A stretch of DNA of 64,000 nucleotides from JABDIP01 sp965250245. GTDB lineage: Bacteria > Pseudomonadota > Alphaproteobacteria > DSM-16000 > Inquilinaceae. Below are positions 54,976 to 63,627 of this stretch, one piece after another (position 1 is the first letter of the stretch; every line of letters begins with the position of its first letter). The notes beneath the pieces are model-generated. The model was given only the letters and a program-made list of their open reading frames with translations, did not search any database and was not told the DNA's origin. The stretch lies in contig OZ252296.1 of NCBI GenBank assembly GCA_965250245.1, positions 1,116,001 through 1,180,000 of the forward strand. The letters run 5' to 3'. A program made the translations under genes and the position numbers.

Positions 54976-55138
54976 TCAGCAATTTCAGCGAATTGGGCCC
55001 CGCTACCGAAAGCGGGAGCGATTTCACGAATCCGCGAGGGATTGCGAATCGATCGCAGTAAGGTTTGTCGTCCGCCGCATGACGCAACAGAATGCGTCCC
55101 GGCCATCCGGCCACCTGGAGACTGTCTAGGGGACTTTC

Positions 55139-55549
55139 ATGCAAGCTGTTGAGAAGTTCGGCCCCGTCGTGGGCCGGATCCTGCTGGCGCTCATTTTCTT
55201 GATGTCGGGCGTCGGCAAGATCGGAGACTGGAGCGGCACGGCGGGATACATGGAATTCAAGGGCATGCCGCTAGTTCCGGTGTTCCTGGCCGGCGCGATC
55301 GTGCTCGAGGTGGCCGGCAGCCTGTCGGTGATCCTCGGCTTCAAGGCCCGCTGGGGCGCCTTGGCCCTGATCATCTTCACCATCCCGACGACACTGATCT
55401 TCCACGCTTTCTGGGCCGTACCGGCGGAGCAGCAGCAGATCGAGATGATCATGTTCATGAAGAACCTGGGTCTGACCGGCGGGTTGCTGATGGTCATGGC
55501 GTTCGGCGCCGGGCCGCTCAGCATTGACGCCCGTTCCGGCGCCCGGTGA
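55139..55549 (+). CDS. DoxX family membrane protein
   Basis: This is a 136-residue protein with four transmembrane helices of the DoxX family. RILLALIFLMSGVGKIGDWSG at the N-terminus is the hallmark, followed by LVPVFLAGAIVLEVAGSLSVILGF and PTTLIFHAFWAV. Members are linked to redox and thiol stress, but the function here is open. It is convergent with a VOC gene, 45 bases apart. Confidence 0.9.
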   Translation: MQAVEKFGPVVGRILLALIFLMSGVGKIGDWSGTAGYMEFKGMPLVPVFLAGAIVLEVAGSLSVILGFKARWGALALIIFTIPTTLIFHAFWAVPAEQQQIEMIMFMKNLGLTGGLLMVMAFGAGPLSIDARSGAR

Positions 55550-55594
55550 CGTCTCGGCGCTCCCGCCGGCCGCCCGGCGGGAGCGCCGTGTTCC

Positions 55595-55987
55595 CTACAG
55601 ACCCGGACCTTCCTCTGACGGCCGCAGGTCCTGGCCGAAGCCGATGATGTGGCCGTCCGGGTCCTTCACGTCGATCTCCCGGCAGCCATACTCCTGGTCC
55701 TCCGGCCCGCGGACGATCTCCACGCCCTTGGCCCGCAACTCCTCCGCCAGCGCGTCCACGTCGTCCACGTAGATGTACGCGGCCCAGTACTGGTTCCGCG
55801 GCTCGCGGCCGGTCTCCCGGCTCTGGTCGAGGGCGATCGTCACCGTGTTCCGCCCGACGATGTTGAAGCAGGGCGGGTCGCCCCAGAAGTGGCCCGGGGT
55901 GAATCCCAGCATGTCCCGATAGAAGGCGGCGCTCTTCACCACGTCGGTGACTTCCAGCACGGGCATCGAGCGTTGCATCTGAGGCAT
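55595..55987 (-). CDS. VOC/glyoxalase family protein
   Basis: This is a 130-residue protein of the vicinal-oxygen-chelate fold, related to bleomycin-resistance proteins. Typical strands are MPVLEVTDVVKSAAFYRDMLGF, AAYIYVDDVDALAEELRAKG and REIDVKDPDGHIIGFGQ. The ATG at 55987 is chosen because the open frame upstream is unlike the family. The substrate is unknown. It is divergent from the third sugar importer by 157 bases. Confidence 0.87.
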   Translation of the reverse strand: MPQMQRSMPVLEVTDVVKSAAFYRDMLGFTPGHFWGDPPCFNIVGRNTVTIALDQSRETGREPRNQYWAAYIYVDDVDALAEELRAKGVEIVRGPEDQEYGCREIDVKDPDGHIIGFGQDLRPSEEGPGL

Positions 55988-56144
55988 GGGGCGTCGTCTC
56001 CTGTTGCCGGGCGGCCGGCCTTGGGCGCTTGCTTGACTCGTCGCGCGCCGCCGCCGCACGATATTCGCGGGATCCAGTGCGTCCGTTCGGCCGCACCGGG
56101 TTGATCGGAAAACAAAATCATACACGCATAAGGGGGAGGCCGAC

Positions 56145-57431
56145 ATGCGGGAGGCAGCACACATGGCCGTTTCACGGAAGACAGGTGCAAACTGGAAATG
56201 GGCCCTCGCGGCCCTGGCGATCACGGTCCCGACGGCCGGGGCAAGCGCCGAGCCGCTGATCATCGAGAGCTGGCGCAACGACGATCTGACCATCTGGGAA
56301 GACGTCATCATCCCGGCGTTCAACGCCCAGCATCCGGATATCGAGGTGGTGTTCGCGCCGACCGCGCCGGCGGAATACAACGCCGCGCTGAACGCCAAGC
56401 TGGCCGGCGGCACCGCCGGTGACCTGATCACCTGCCGGCCCTTCGACGCCTCACTGGCGCTGTTCCTGGAGGGCCATCTGGCCTCGCTGAACGGCCTCGA
56501 CGGCATGGACAATTTCTCCAGCGTCGCCAAGAGCGCCTGGGTCACCGATGACGGCTCGACCGTCTTCTGCCTGCCGATGGCCTCGGTGATCCACGGCTTC
56601 ATCTACAACAAGGAGGCCTTCGACGAGCTCGGCCTGTCCGAGCCGACCACCGTGTCGGAGTTCTACAGCGTCCTGGAGGCGATCAAGGATGACGGCGGCT
56701 ATGCGCCGCTGGCCATGGGCACCGCGGACCAGTGGGAATCGGCGACCATGGGCTTCCAGAACATCGGCCCGAACTACTGGGCCGGAGAGGAAGGCCGGCT
56801 GGCCGTGATCGCCGGCAGCCAGAAGCTGTCGGACGCTCCATACGTCCAGACCTTCGAGGAACTGGCCAAATGGCAGCCCTACATGCCACGGGGCTATCAG
56901 GCGCAGACCTATCCGGACTCGCAGAACCTGTTCTCGCTGGGACGGGCGGCGATCTATCCGGCCGGCTCCTGGGACATCAACGTCTTCAACAGCCAGGCCG
57001 ATTTTGAGTTCGCCGCCTTCCCGCCGCCGGTTCCGGACGGGCAGGGGACTTGCTACATCAGCGACCACACCGACATCGCGCTGGGCATCAACGCCGCCAG
57101 CGACAAGGCCGACGACGCCCGCACCTTCCTGACCTGGATGGCCAGTGCCGAGTTCGCCGAGCTGTACTCCAATGCGCTGCCCGGATTCTTCTCGCTGTCG
57201 AACCACGCGTTCAGCATCGAGGATCCGGTGGCCAACGAGTTCCTGAGCTGGCGCGGCGAATGCGAATCGACGATCCGCAACTCCTACCAGATCCTCTCGC
57301 GCGGCGAGCCCAATCTGGAGAATCAGCTGTGGAATGTCAGCGCCCAGGTCATCAATGGCTCGATGACCCCGGAGCAGGCCGCGGCCGAAATCCAGTCCGG
57401 CCTCGCCAACTGGTACCCGCCGCAGCAGTAG
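56145..57431 (+). CDS. sugar ABC transporter substrate-binding protein (CUT1, third importer)
   Basis: This is an SBP_bac_1 family periplasmic protein of 428 residues. The signal peptide runs to about residue 35 (ASA-E). The N-terminus LIIESWRNDDLTIWEDVIIPAFN and the later LFSLGRAAIYPAGSWDINVF are characteristic. A GGGGGAGG ribosome site lies 6 bases before the ATG. A terminator-like hairpin and a long repeat separate it from the permeases. Confidence 0.92.
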   Translation: MREAAHMAVSRKTGANWKWALAALAITVPTAGASAEPLIIESWRNDDLTIWEDVIIPAFNAQHPDIEVVFAPTAPAEYNAALNAKLAGGTAGDLITCRPFDASLALFLEGHLASLNGLDGMDNFSSVAKSAWVTDDGSTVFCLPMASVIHGFIYNKEAFDELGLSEPTTVSEFYSVLEAIKDDGGYAPLAMGTADQWESATMGFQNIGPNYWAGEEGRLAVIAGSQKLSDAPYVQTFEELAKWQPYMPRGYQAQTYPDSQNLFSLGRAAIYPAGSWDINVFNSQADFEFAAFPPPVPDGQGTCYISDHTDIALGINAASDKADDARTFLTWMASAEFAELYSNALPGFFSLSNHAFSIEDPVANEFLSWRGECESTIRNSYQILSRGEPNLENQLWNVSAQVINGSMTPEQAAAEIQSGLANWYPPQQ

Positions 57432-57439
57432 CGGGCGGA

Positions 57440-57480
57440 GAAGGGGCGGTCGCAGGACCGCTCCTTCTTTCCTTCTTCTT
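57440..57480 (+). terminator. hairpin with U-rich tail after the binding-protein gene
   Basis: A 12-base stem (GAAGGGGCGGTC with GACCGCTCCTTC, one G-U pair) and a GCAG loop are followed by TTTCCTTCTTCTT. It begins 8 bases after the stop codon. In an ABC operon such an attenuator gives more binding protein than permease. Confidence 0.8.
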
Positions 57481-57520
57481 CGCCGGGGCGATGTGACCGT
57501 CTTGCACGATCAGCCACCAG

Positions 57521-57702
57521 CCCCCTCTCCCCTGGCGGGAGAGGGTTGCGAAGGCTTGGCGCGGCGTGAGCCGCGCCCTAGCCGTAGCTGGGTGAGGGGG
57601 ATCAACACGGTCGATCCGGGTCAGGACTGGGAGCGGCTTACGCCGCATACCCCTCACCCGTCTCGCTGCGCTCGCCGACCTCTCCCGCAAGGGGAGAGGT
57701 GG
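57521..57702. repeat. inverted repeat element, family A copy 2
   Basis: The element contains CCCCTCTCCCCTGGCGGGAGAGGG-like stems, then AGCTGGGTGAGGGGG in the middle and CCCCTCACCC with CTCTCCCGCAAGGGGAGAGG at the right end. It shares its parts with the 31.4 kb element. It lies within the importer operon, between the binding protein and permease genes. Confidence 0.7.
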
Positions 57703-57724
57703 TTGAAACACCAGTCCTCTGAAG

Positions 57725-58660
57725 ATGGCTGAAACCCCGCGCCGACGGCGGAAGCCGTTCCCGTTCCACATCGTCGTCTTCCTGGCGCCGGCGACGATCG
57801 TCTACACCCTGTTCATGGTCTACCCGCTGGCCGACAGCTTGCGGCTCAGCCTGTTCGCGCCGGCGGAAGGCGGCGGCGAGGTGTTCGCCGGCCTGGACAA
57901 CTATGTCCGCCTGCTGACCGATGACCTCTGGTCGGAGCGCTTCTGGGGCGCGCTGAAGAACAACTTCGTCTTCTTCGTCATCCACATGGCGGTGCAGAAC
58001 CCGATCGGGCTGATGCTGGCGGCGCTGTTGAGCGCCCGGCGCCTGCCCGGCCGGCATATCTACCGCACCCTGATCTTCACCCCGACCATGCTGTCGGTGG
58101 TGATCATCGGCTTCGCCTGGCAGCTGATCTTGAGCCCGCTCTGGGGCGTGGCCGAGGGCATGATGGACGCGATCGGGATCGGCGCCCTGTTCCGCCCCTG
58201 GCTGGGCGAGGAATCCAGCGCCCTGGTCACCTTGTCGCTGATCTCGGTGTGGCAGTTCGTCGGCATCCCGATGATGCTGATCTACGCCGCCCTGCTGAAC
58301 ATCCCCGACGATTTGATCGATGCCGCGACCGTCGATGGTGCCAACCAGTACCAGATCTTCTGGCGCATCAAGCTGCCGTTGATCTGGCCGACCATCGGCA
58401 TTGTGTCGATCCTGACCTTCGTCGGCAATTTCAACGCCTTCGACCTGATCTACGCGGTGAAGGGCGCGCTCGCCGGGCCGAATTTCTCCACCGACATCAT
58501 GGGCACGCTGTTCTACCGGACCTTCTTCGGCTTCCAGCTCCAGCTCGGCAATCCGACCATGGGCGCGACCGTGGCCACGCTCATGTTCCTCATCATCCTG
58601 ACCGGCGTGATGATCTACTTCTTCATCATCCAGCGCCGCATGCAGCGCTACGAGCTGTGA
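57725..58660 (+). CDS. sugar ABC transporter permease, MalF type (third importer)
   Basis: This is a CUT1 permease of 311 residues, with six helices and EAA loop IDAATVDGANQYQIFWRIKLPLIWP. The cytoplasmic N-terminus is basic (ETPRRRRKPF). The final helix is followed by QRRMQRYEL. It is paired with the next permease, from which it is separated by a repeat of family B. Confidence 0.93.
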   Translation: MAETPRRRRKPFPFHIVVFLAPATIVYTLFMVYPLADSLRLSLFAPAEGGGEVFAGLDNYVRLLTDDLWSERFWGALKNNFVFFVIHMAVQNPIGLMLAALLSARRLPGRHIYRTLIFTPTMLSVVIIGFAWQLILSPLWGVAEGMMDAIGIGALFRPWLGEESSALVTLSLISVWQFVGIPMMLIYAALLNIPDDLIDAATVDGANQYQIFWRIKLPLIWPTIGIVSILTFVGNFNAFDLIYAVKGALAGPNFSTDIMGTLFYRTFFGFQLQLGNPTMGATVATLMFLIILTGVMIYFFIIQRRMQRYEL

Positions 58661-58703
58661 CGATGGCGCGCGTTCTCACTCCAGCCTCTCCCCTCCCTCG
58701 CAC

Positions 58704-58785
58704 CGTCATTGCGAGGAGCGCAGCGACGCGGCAATCCACTGCCAGCCGATGGAGTGGATTGCTTCGCCTTCGGCTCGCAATGACG
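58704..58785. repeat. dispersed palindromic repeat, family B copy 2
   Basis: This 82-base element begins CGTCATTGCGAGGAGCG and ends CGGCTCGCAATGACG. It has inner arms GGCAATCCACT and AGTGGATTGC around a short loop. It is more symmetrical than the 53.4 kb copy. It lies between two permease genes of one operon. Confidence 0.85.
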
Positions 58786-58833
58786 CGGACGGGGAACCGC
58801 GCGGTGCAGTCCAACACGGGTAGGCATTGACCC

Positions 58834-59676
58834 ATGGCCGACCGACGCACCCAGTCTCCGGCCAATACCGTAGCCCTGCACGGCGTGCTGCTGGGCTACA
58901 CGGTGATCGCGCTGTTCCCGATCGTCGTCATCCTGATCAACGCCTTCAAGACGCGGCGCGCCATCTTCGGCGACCCGCTGGCGCCCCCGACCTTCGACAC
59001 GTTCAGCCTGATCGGCTTCTCCACGGTCCTGAAGCGCTCCGCCTTCGAGGTCTATTTTTCCAACAGCCTGATCGTGACCCTGGTGGCGTTGTTCCTGGTG
59101 CTGCTGTTCGGCGCCATGGCCGCCTGGGCGCTGTCGGAATACAAGTTCCGCGGCAACACGATCCTGGCGCTCTATCTCGCCCTGGGCATCATGATCCCGA
59201 TCCGCCTGGGCACCGTCAGCATCCTGCGCCTCGTCGTCGATCTCGGCCTGATCAACACCCTGACGGCGCTGATCCTGGTCTACACAGCCCAGGGCCTGCC
59301 GCTGGCGATCTTCATCCTGTCGGAATTCATGCGCCAGATTCCCAAGGAGCTGAAGGAGGCGGCGCGCTGCGACGGGGTCAGCGAGTACCGCATCTTCTAC
59401 CGCATCATCCTGCCGCTGACCCGCCCGGCCATCGCCACCGTGGCGGTCTTCACCATGATCCCGATCTGGAACGACCTCTGGTTCCCGCTGATCCTGGCCC
59501 CGGCCGACGAGACCCGCACCATCACGCTCGGCGTGCAGCAGTTCATCGGCCAATACGTCACCGACTGGAACGCCGTCCTGGCATCGCTCACGCTGGCCAT
59601 CGTCCCGGTGCTGATCCTCTACCTGATCTTCTCCCGGCAACTGATCCGCGGGCTGACATCGGGCGCTGTGAAGTAA
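58834..59676 (+). CDS. sugar ABC transporter permease, MalG type (third importer)
   Basis: This is a CUT1 permease of 280 residues. The EAA loop is KEAARCDGVSEYRIFYRIILPLTRPA, and the C-terminus RGLTSGAVK is typical. It is the last gene of the third importer; no ATPase follows. The next gene is an EamA protein. Confidence 0.93.
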   Translation: MADRRTQSPANTVALHGVLLGYTVIALFPIVVILINAFKTRRAIFGDPLAPPTFDTFSLIGFSTVLKRSAFEVYFSNSLIVTLVALFLVLLFGAMAAWALSEYKFRGNTILALYLALGIMIPIRLGTVSILRLVVDLGLINTLTALILVYTAQGLPLAIFILSEFMRQIPKELKEAARCDGVSEYRIFYRIILPLTRPAIATVAVFTMIPIWNDLWFPLILAPADETRTITLGVQQFIGQYVTDWNAVLASLTLAIVPVLILYLIFSRQLIRGLTSGAVK

Positions 59677-59722
59677 CGTGAATTGCGCTCCGCCGCACCT
59701 TGGGGCCTGATCGGATGCGGGT

Positions 59723-60754
59723 ATGACAATCCGTGCGGCGGGGCGGGCAGGCATGGCACGACACGGCTGGTTGCTGGTCTGGGGGGCGGTGGTTATCTTC
59801 GCCGCGTCCAGCGCAGTCGTGCGGTTGCTGCACGATATCGGCGCGGCCAACCCGATGGACGGGCGCAACCCGATCAGCTTCTGCAATGTGCTGTTCGTCG
59901 GGAACTTGTGCGCCGCCCTGACGCTGCTGGCCTGCTATCACCGGAGCTGGACCAAGGAGAACCTGCGCCACCTGAATCGCGGCGACTGGGTCAGCCTGGC
60001 GATCGTCGCGCCGCTGTCCAGCGCCCTGGCGCCGGCGCTAATCTTCCTGGCGATCGAACAGACCACCGTCACCAATGTCGTCCTGGTCGGCCGGATCGAG
60101 CCGCCGATCTTCCTGGCGCTGTCGGTGCTGCTGCTGGGCGAGCGGCCGGACCGGTGGACCCTGCTCGGCGCCGGCATCTCGCTGGCCGGCGTCGTCGTCA
60201 TGCTGGTGCTCCAGGCCGTCTCGGCAGGCATCATGTTCGGGCGCGGCGAGATCTATGCCGCCATCGCGGCGGTCGTCCTGGCGGTCTCCACGGTGCTGTC
60301 CAAGAAGCGGCTGGGGCGCATTCCGGTCGGCATCTTCACCGTGTTCCGAACCACGCTGGGCGCCATCTTCTTCTATATCGCCGCCACCTACCTGTTTGGG
60401 CCGTTCCACTTCATGGACGCGTTCAGCCCGTTCCTGTGGCAGTGGATGGCGGTCTACGGCGCCATCATCGTGGTCGGCGGCCAGGTGCTGTGGTTCACCG
60501 GGCTGCCCAACAGCAAGGCATCGGAGGTCTCGCTCGCCACCTCCTTCTCGCCGGTCTTCGGCATCCTGTTCGCCTTCGCCCTGCTGGGCGAGCGCCCGGG
60601 CTTCCCGGAGTGGGTCGGCGGCGGCGTGATCCTGTCCGGCATCGCCATCGCCCAGCTCGGCCATTGGCGGCAGCGCAAGCGCGCGGCGGAACTGCAGGAT
60701 GAGTCGGCCGAGACAGCGACCATGGAGGGCCGGGTCGGCTTCAAGGGCGTCTAG
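59723..60754 (+). CDS. EamA/DMT-family transporter (second)
   Basis: This is a ten-helix membrane transporter with two EamA repeats (about residues 16-155 and 170-310). Characteristic is EPPIFLALSVLLLGERPDRWTLLGAGISLAGVVV, in which a Glu/Pro pair precedes the repeat end, and FALLGERPGFPEWVGGGVILSGI in the second half. Length is 343; a later start at ATG 59753 is possible. The cargo is unknown, and it is only distantly similar to the Zur-linked EamA protein. Confidence 0.87.
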   Translation: MTIRAAGRAGMARHGWLLVWGAVVIFAASSAVVRLLHDIGAANPMDGRNPISFCNVLFVGNLCAALTLLACYHRSWTKENLRHLNRGDWVSLAIVAPLSSALAPALIFLAIEQTTVTNVVLVGRIEPPIFLALSVLLLGERPDRWTLLGAGISLAGVVVMLVLQAVSAGIMFGRGEIYAAIAAVVLAVSTVLSKKRLGRIPVGIFTVFRTTLGAIFFYIAATYLFGPFHFMDAFSPFLWQWMAVYGAIIVVGGQVLWFTGLPNSKASEVSLATSFSPVFGILFAFALLGERPGFPEWVGGGVILSGIAIAQLGHWRQRKRAAELQDESAETATMEGRVGFKGV

Positions 60755-60758
60755 CGCG

Positions 60759-61358
60759 CTATTGCCCGGTGCGCCACTCCTCGGGCGTGCACTTGGCGTA
60801 GACGGCGCGGTAGTTCTCGTCGCTGTCGTGGTGGTCCCGGGCCCGCTTCAGACGGTCGACGATGTCGTTATGGGTGCGCAGGACCATCCGTTTGATCCAG
60901 CCGGCCCAGACCTCCTGCCGATCGTCGACAAGGTCCGGGTGGACCCGCTCCGGGTTCTTCGCGGTGGGAATCTTCACCAGGCTCAGCCGGGCGACCAGGG
61001 TCTTGCGATAGCGGTAGAAGATGCGGATCGGGTCCTTGATATGGGCGTCGATCTCATGCCGGCGGGTGGCCCGATAGGCGCAGCGCCCGGCCTTGTAGTC
61101 GCTGGTGATGGCGATCATGTAGTCGGTCAACCGGAAGTCGACATTGACCGCCTCGGCGTGGATCGGAACCTTCCCATCCGGCCCCTTGGCGCCCTTGATC
61201 CACACGATGTTCATGTCGGGCTTGGCGCGGATGCGTGTGAAGCCGGCCCGATTGGCCTGCTTGCCTTTTGGCCCGGGCTGCTGCTTGGAATGGTCGATCT
61301 TGGGCAGCTTGCGGTCGTGGCTGAAGGTCACGACGTAGGGGTGCTTGTCCGCTGACAT
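60759..61358 (-). CDS. hypothetical protein with HEIDAH segment
   Basis: This is a 199-residue basic protein that I do not recognise. The middle contains VNVDFRLTDYMIAITSDYKAGRCAYRATRRHEIDAHIKDP, presented here as two parts: a β-rich part, then RRHEIDAH, which is close to but not the same as a zincin HExxH motif. The C-terminus has many Arg/Asp/His residues. The ATG at 61358 is chosen because the frame upstream is unlikely to be coding. It is convergent with the EamA gene, 4 bases apart. Confidence 0.7.
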   Translation of the reverse strand: MSADKHPYVVTFSHDRKLPKIDHSKQQPGPKGKQANRAGFTRIRAKPDMNIVWIKGAKGPDGKVPIHAEAVNVDFRLTDYMIAITSDYKAGRCAYRATRRHEIDAHIKDPIRIFYRYRKTLVARLSLVKIPTAKNPERVHPDLVDDRQEVWAGWIKRMVLRTHNDIVDRLKRARDHHDSDENYRAVYAKCTPEEWRTGQ

Positions 61359-61448
61359 CCGATCCTTCGTCCTCTGCGTGCGGCGCCGAAGCGCGGACCC
61401 TAGCGGCCGGATGTTTCTGCCCTGTGCCGGCCGGGAAGGCGAATGGAC

Positions 61449-61461
61449 AAAACCGGTTTCA
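61449..61461. promoter_or_regulatory. possible LacI-type operator half-match
   Basis: AAAACCGGTTTCA resembles the 14-base sites near 35.9 kb (TGAAACCGGTTTCA), differing at the left end, and keeps a 10-base perfect palindromic core (AAACCGGTTT). It lies in the gap between the desaturase and the preceding unknown gene. It may be chance; binding is untested. Confidence 0.35.
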
Positions 61462-61480
61462 ATTGTTTCGGGGCGGCGGC

Positions 61481-62626
61481 CTAGCGCAGGCCCTCCGGCG
61501 CCAATTCGCCGATTGAGCTCTCCTCCGCACCGGCCGTTTTGGACCGGGCGCGATTGGCGGTCGGGGGCAGGGGCGTGTCGAACTGGTAGTCGGGATCGTC
61601 CTGCTGCCGGCGCCAGATCTCCCGCATCTCGCGCCAGGCGCCCAGCAAGGTGCGCGGCTTGGGCATGTCGTCGGCGATCTCGCGGGACAGGGCCTTGAGA
61701 TTGTAGCAGGGCACCCCGGCATACATGTGATGCTCGATGTGCCAGTTCATGCGCCAGTAGAGGAATTCCGCGACCGGGTTGAGCGTCATCGACCGGGTAT
61801 TCTTGCGGAAGTCCGGCACGTTGTTCTGCAGACCACAATGCTGCGCTATCCCCAGGAAATAGGATCCCCAGTTCGCGATGAAGGACGGGATTGTGAGGAT
61901 CAGCGGCAGCACCCATTGGCCGGTGACGACGGCGACGACCAGCACCGTGCTGTGGAACGCCAGCAGGATGCGTGACCATCCAATCGACTTCCTGTGCTGC
62001 TCCGGCTGGTCGGCGTGCAGGGCCTCAAGCCATTCTCCGATCGGCGTTCCGTCCGGCCCGGTCCTGCCGCGCGCGCCGAGCCAGGTGAGCCAGAGCGTCG
62101 AGATCAGCCCGCCCTTGCCGAAATTGCGCTCCTGGCGGGAGAACAGGTTGATCGTGAACAGCTGCAGCAGCAGGGAGGGCTTCAGCGACGGCTCCAGCGG
62201 CAGCAGGTTTTCCCGGTCCGCGTCGGGATAGGTCGTGTAGCGGTGGTGATAGGTATGGCTGCTGGCGTAGTCGAACGGGTCCCACCAGCTGATGAGGCTG
62301 AACAGGTACAGGAACACCTTGTTCAGCCGCTTGTTGCGGAACACCGTGCCGTGCCCGAGCTCATGCGGCGCGGTGCCCTTGAAGAAGCTGGCGATCGTGC
62401 CGTGGGCGAACAGCGCCAGCGTGAAGGCGAGCCAGAGCTGCTGCGCCCAGAAGAGGTAGACCAGCGACCCCGTGGCCACGAACAGGGCCAGATGCCCCCC
62501 GGCCTGGAACCAGCCCTCCCGGTCGCTTCGTTTCGAGAGCGCGCGCAGCCTGGCGCTGTCGATCGGGCAACGATACCAGTCGACGCGGATCGTCTTGCGG
62601 ATTTCTGCAAGGGGTCGGTATGTCAC
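61481..62626 (-). CDS. fatty acid desaturase (membrane di-iron)
   Basis: This is a membrane di-iron desaturase of 381 residues. The three histidine boxes are HELGHGTV (HxxxH), HTYHHRYT (HxxHH) and HIEHHMYA (HxxHH), spaced over four hydrophobic segments. The extra C-terminal tail (about 350-381) is low complexity. The substrate may be an acyl lipid or a carotenoid-like compound. It is divergent, by 240 bases, from an acyl carrier protein gene; in that gap I see no further feature. Confidence 0.9.
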   Translation of the reverse strand: MTYRPLAEIRKTIRVDWYRCPIDSARLRALSKRSDREGWFQAGGHLALFVATGSLVYLFWAQQLWLAFTLALFAHGTIASFFKGTAPHELGHGTVFRNKRLNKVFLYLFSLISWWDPFDYASSHTYHHRYTTYPDADRENLLPLEPSLKPSLLLQLFTINLFSRQERNFGKGGLISTLWLTWLGARGRTGPDGTPIGEWLEALHADQPEQHRKSIGWSRILLAFHSTVLVVAVVTGQWVLPLILTIPSFIANWGSYFLGIAQHCGLQNNVPDFRKNTRSMTLNPVAEFLYWRMNWHIEHHMYAGVPCYNLKALSREIADDMPKPRTLLGAWREMREIWRRQQDDPDYQFDTPLPPTANRARSKTAGAEESSIGELAPEGLR

Positions 62627-62866
62627 GAGGCCGGTTCTCTCCCGACGGCAGTATAGCGGCGTTCAGGCACGGCGGAAATCGCCGACGGTGCCTTCATGGG
62701 CCGTCTCGACCGGCCTCGTCCCGCCGGGCGGTTTCCTTACTGCGGCGACCCGCAATCAACCATCTGATTCCGATGAGAAATCGGAGAGAGGCCTGTGATA
62801 GCCGCAGTCCACAACGTCCAGACGTCGCGAATTGCATGGACCTTGAAGAGCGATAGGAACACGCCG

Positions 62867-63145
62867 ATGACTGTGCTGCTGTACAAGGACGACATCTGGA
62901 ACGTCGAGGATCTCGCCGAGGGTGTCTGCGACATCCTGGCCCAGATCGTGGACCGGCCGGCCGGAACCATCCGGCTCGACACCGAGCTGGAAGAGGAGCT
63001 GGGGGTGGACTCCCTGGCGCTGGTCCAGACCCAGATCGGGATCGAGGACCATTTCGACATCGCCACGCCGGACATGGACGAAGCCACGCTGGAAACCCTG
63101 CGCACGGTCAAGGACCTGGTGCGCTGGGTCGCCCGGCACGCCTGA
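62867..63145 (+). CDS. acyl carrier protein-like
   Basis: This is a 92-residue protein with the phosphopantetheine site LGVDSLALVQ (Ser49), followed by the acidic helix IEDHFDIATPDMDE typical of acyl carrier proteins. The ATG at 62867 gives a sensible N-terminus; the frame upstream is not convincing. It is not fabD/fabG-linked, so it is a specialised ACP and not the main AcpP. The divergent desaturase is a possible partner. Confidence 0.83.
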   Translation: MTVLLYKDDIWNVEDLAEGVCDILAQIVDRPAGTIRLDTELEEELGVDSLALVQTQIGIEDHFDIATPDMDEATLETLRTVKDLVRWVARHA

Positions 63146-63171
63146 TCCGGGACTGTTCCTGGGCGGTCTCT

Positions 63172-63576
63172 TCAGCCCTGGCCTTCCGAGGGCGTCATCC
63201 AGCCGATCGCGGCGCCGGCGGCGTCCTTGACGATGGCGATGCGCCCGACCTCCGGCACGTCGAAGGGCGGCCGGATGATCTCGCCGCCATTGGCTTCGAC
63301 CATGGCGACGCGCGCGTCGATATCGTCGACCGCGATATAGGCGAACCAGTGGTCCGGAACGCTGTCGAAGCCGGTGCCGGGCATCATCGGAAAGATGCCG
63401 CCGACCATGATCTCGCCCGCCTTGCAGACGACGTACTCACCGCCCTCGGCCATCGGCATGACGTCATAGGTCCAGCCCAGCGTCTCGGCATAGAAGGCCT
63501 TGGCCTTGTCGACATTCCAGGTGTTCAGCTCATTCCAGTAGAATCGTCCGTGCCACTCCGTCGACATCGCTCTCAC
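63172..63576 (-). CDS. VOC/glyoxalase family protein (second)
   Basis: This is a 134-residue vicinal-oxygen-chelate fold protein. Strands include FYWNELNTWNVDKAKAFYAETLGW, HWFAYIAVDDIDARVAMVEANGG and VKDAAGAAIGWMTP. The start is either M1 or M4. It belongs to the YybH/CFP32-like group of VOC proteins with the FYWNEL opening. It is convergent with the acyl carrier gene, 26 bases apart. The function is unknown. Confidence 0.87.
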   Translation of the reverse strand: MRAMSTEWHGRFYWNELNTWNVDKAKAFYAETLGWTYDVMPMAEGGEYVVCKAGEIMVGGIFPMMPGTGFDSVPDHWFAYIAVDDIDARVAMVEANGGEIIRPPFDVPEVGRIAIVKDAAGAAIGWMTPSEGQG

Positions 63577-63627
63577 TCCCGTTGCATGCGATCGGCGTGC
63601 CGGCCGTCCTGCCCGGTCACCGCCGGA

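Noticed and set aside
61026..61060. Zincin (HExxH) active site in the unknown protein
   Set aside because: The sequence is HEIDAH, with three residues between Glu and the second His, so the HExxH motif is not met.
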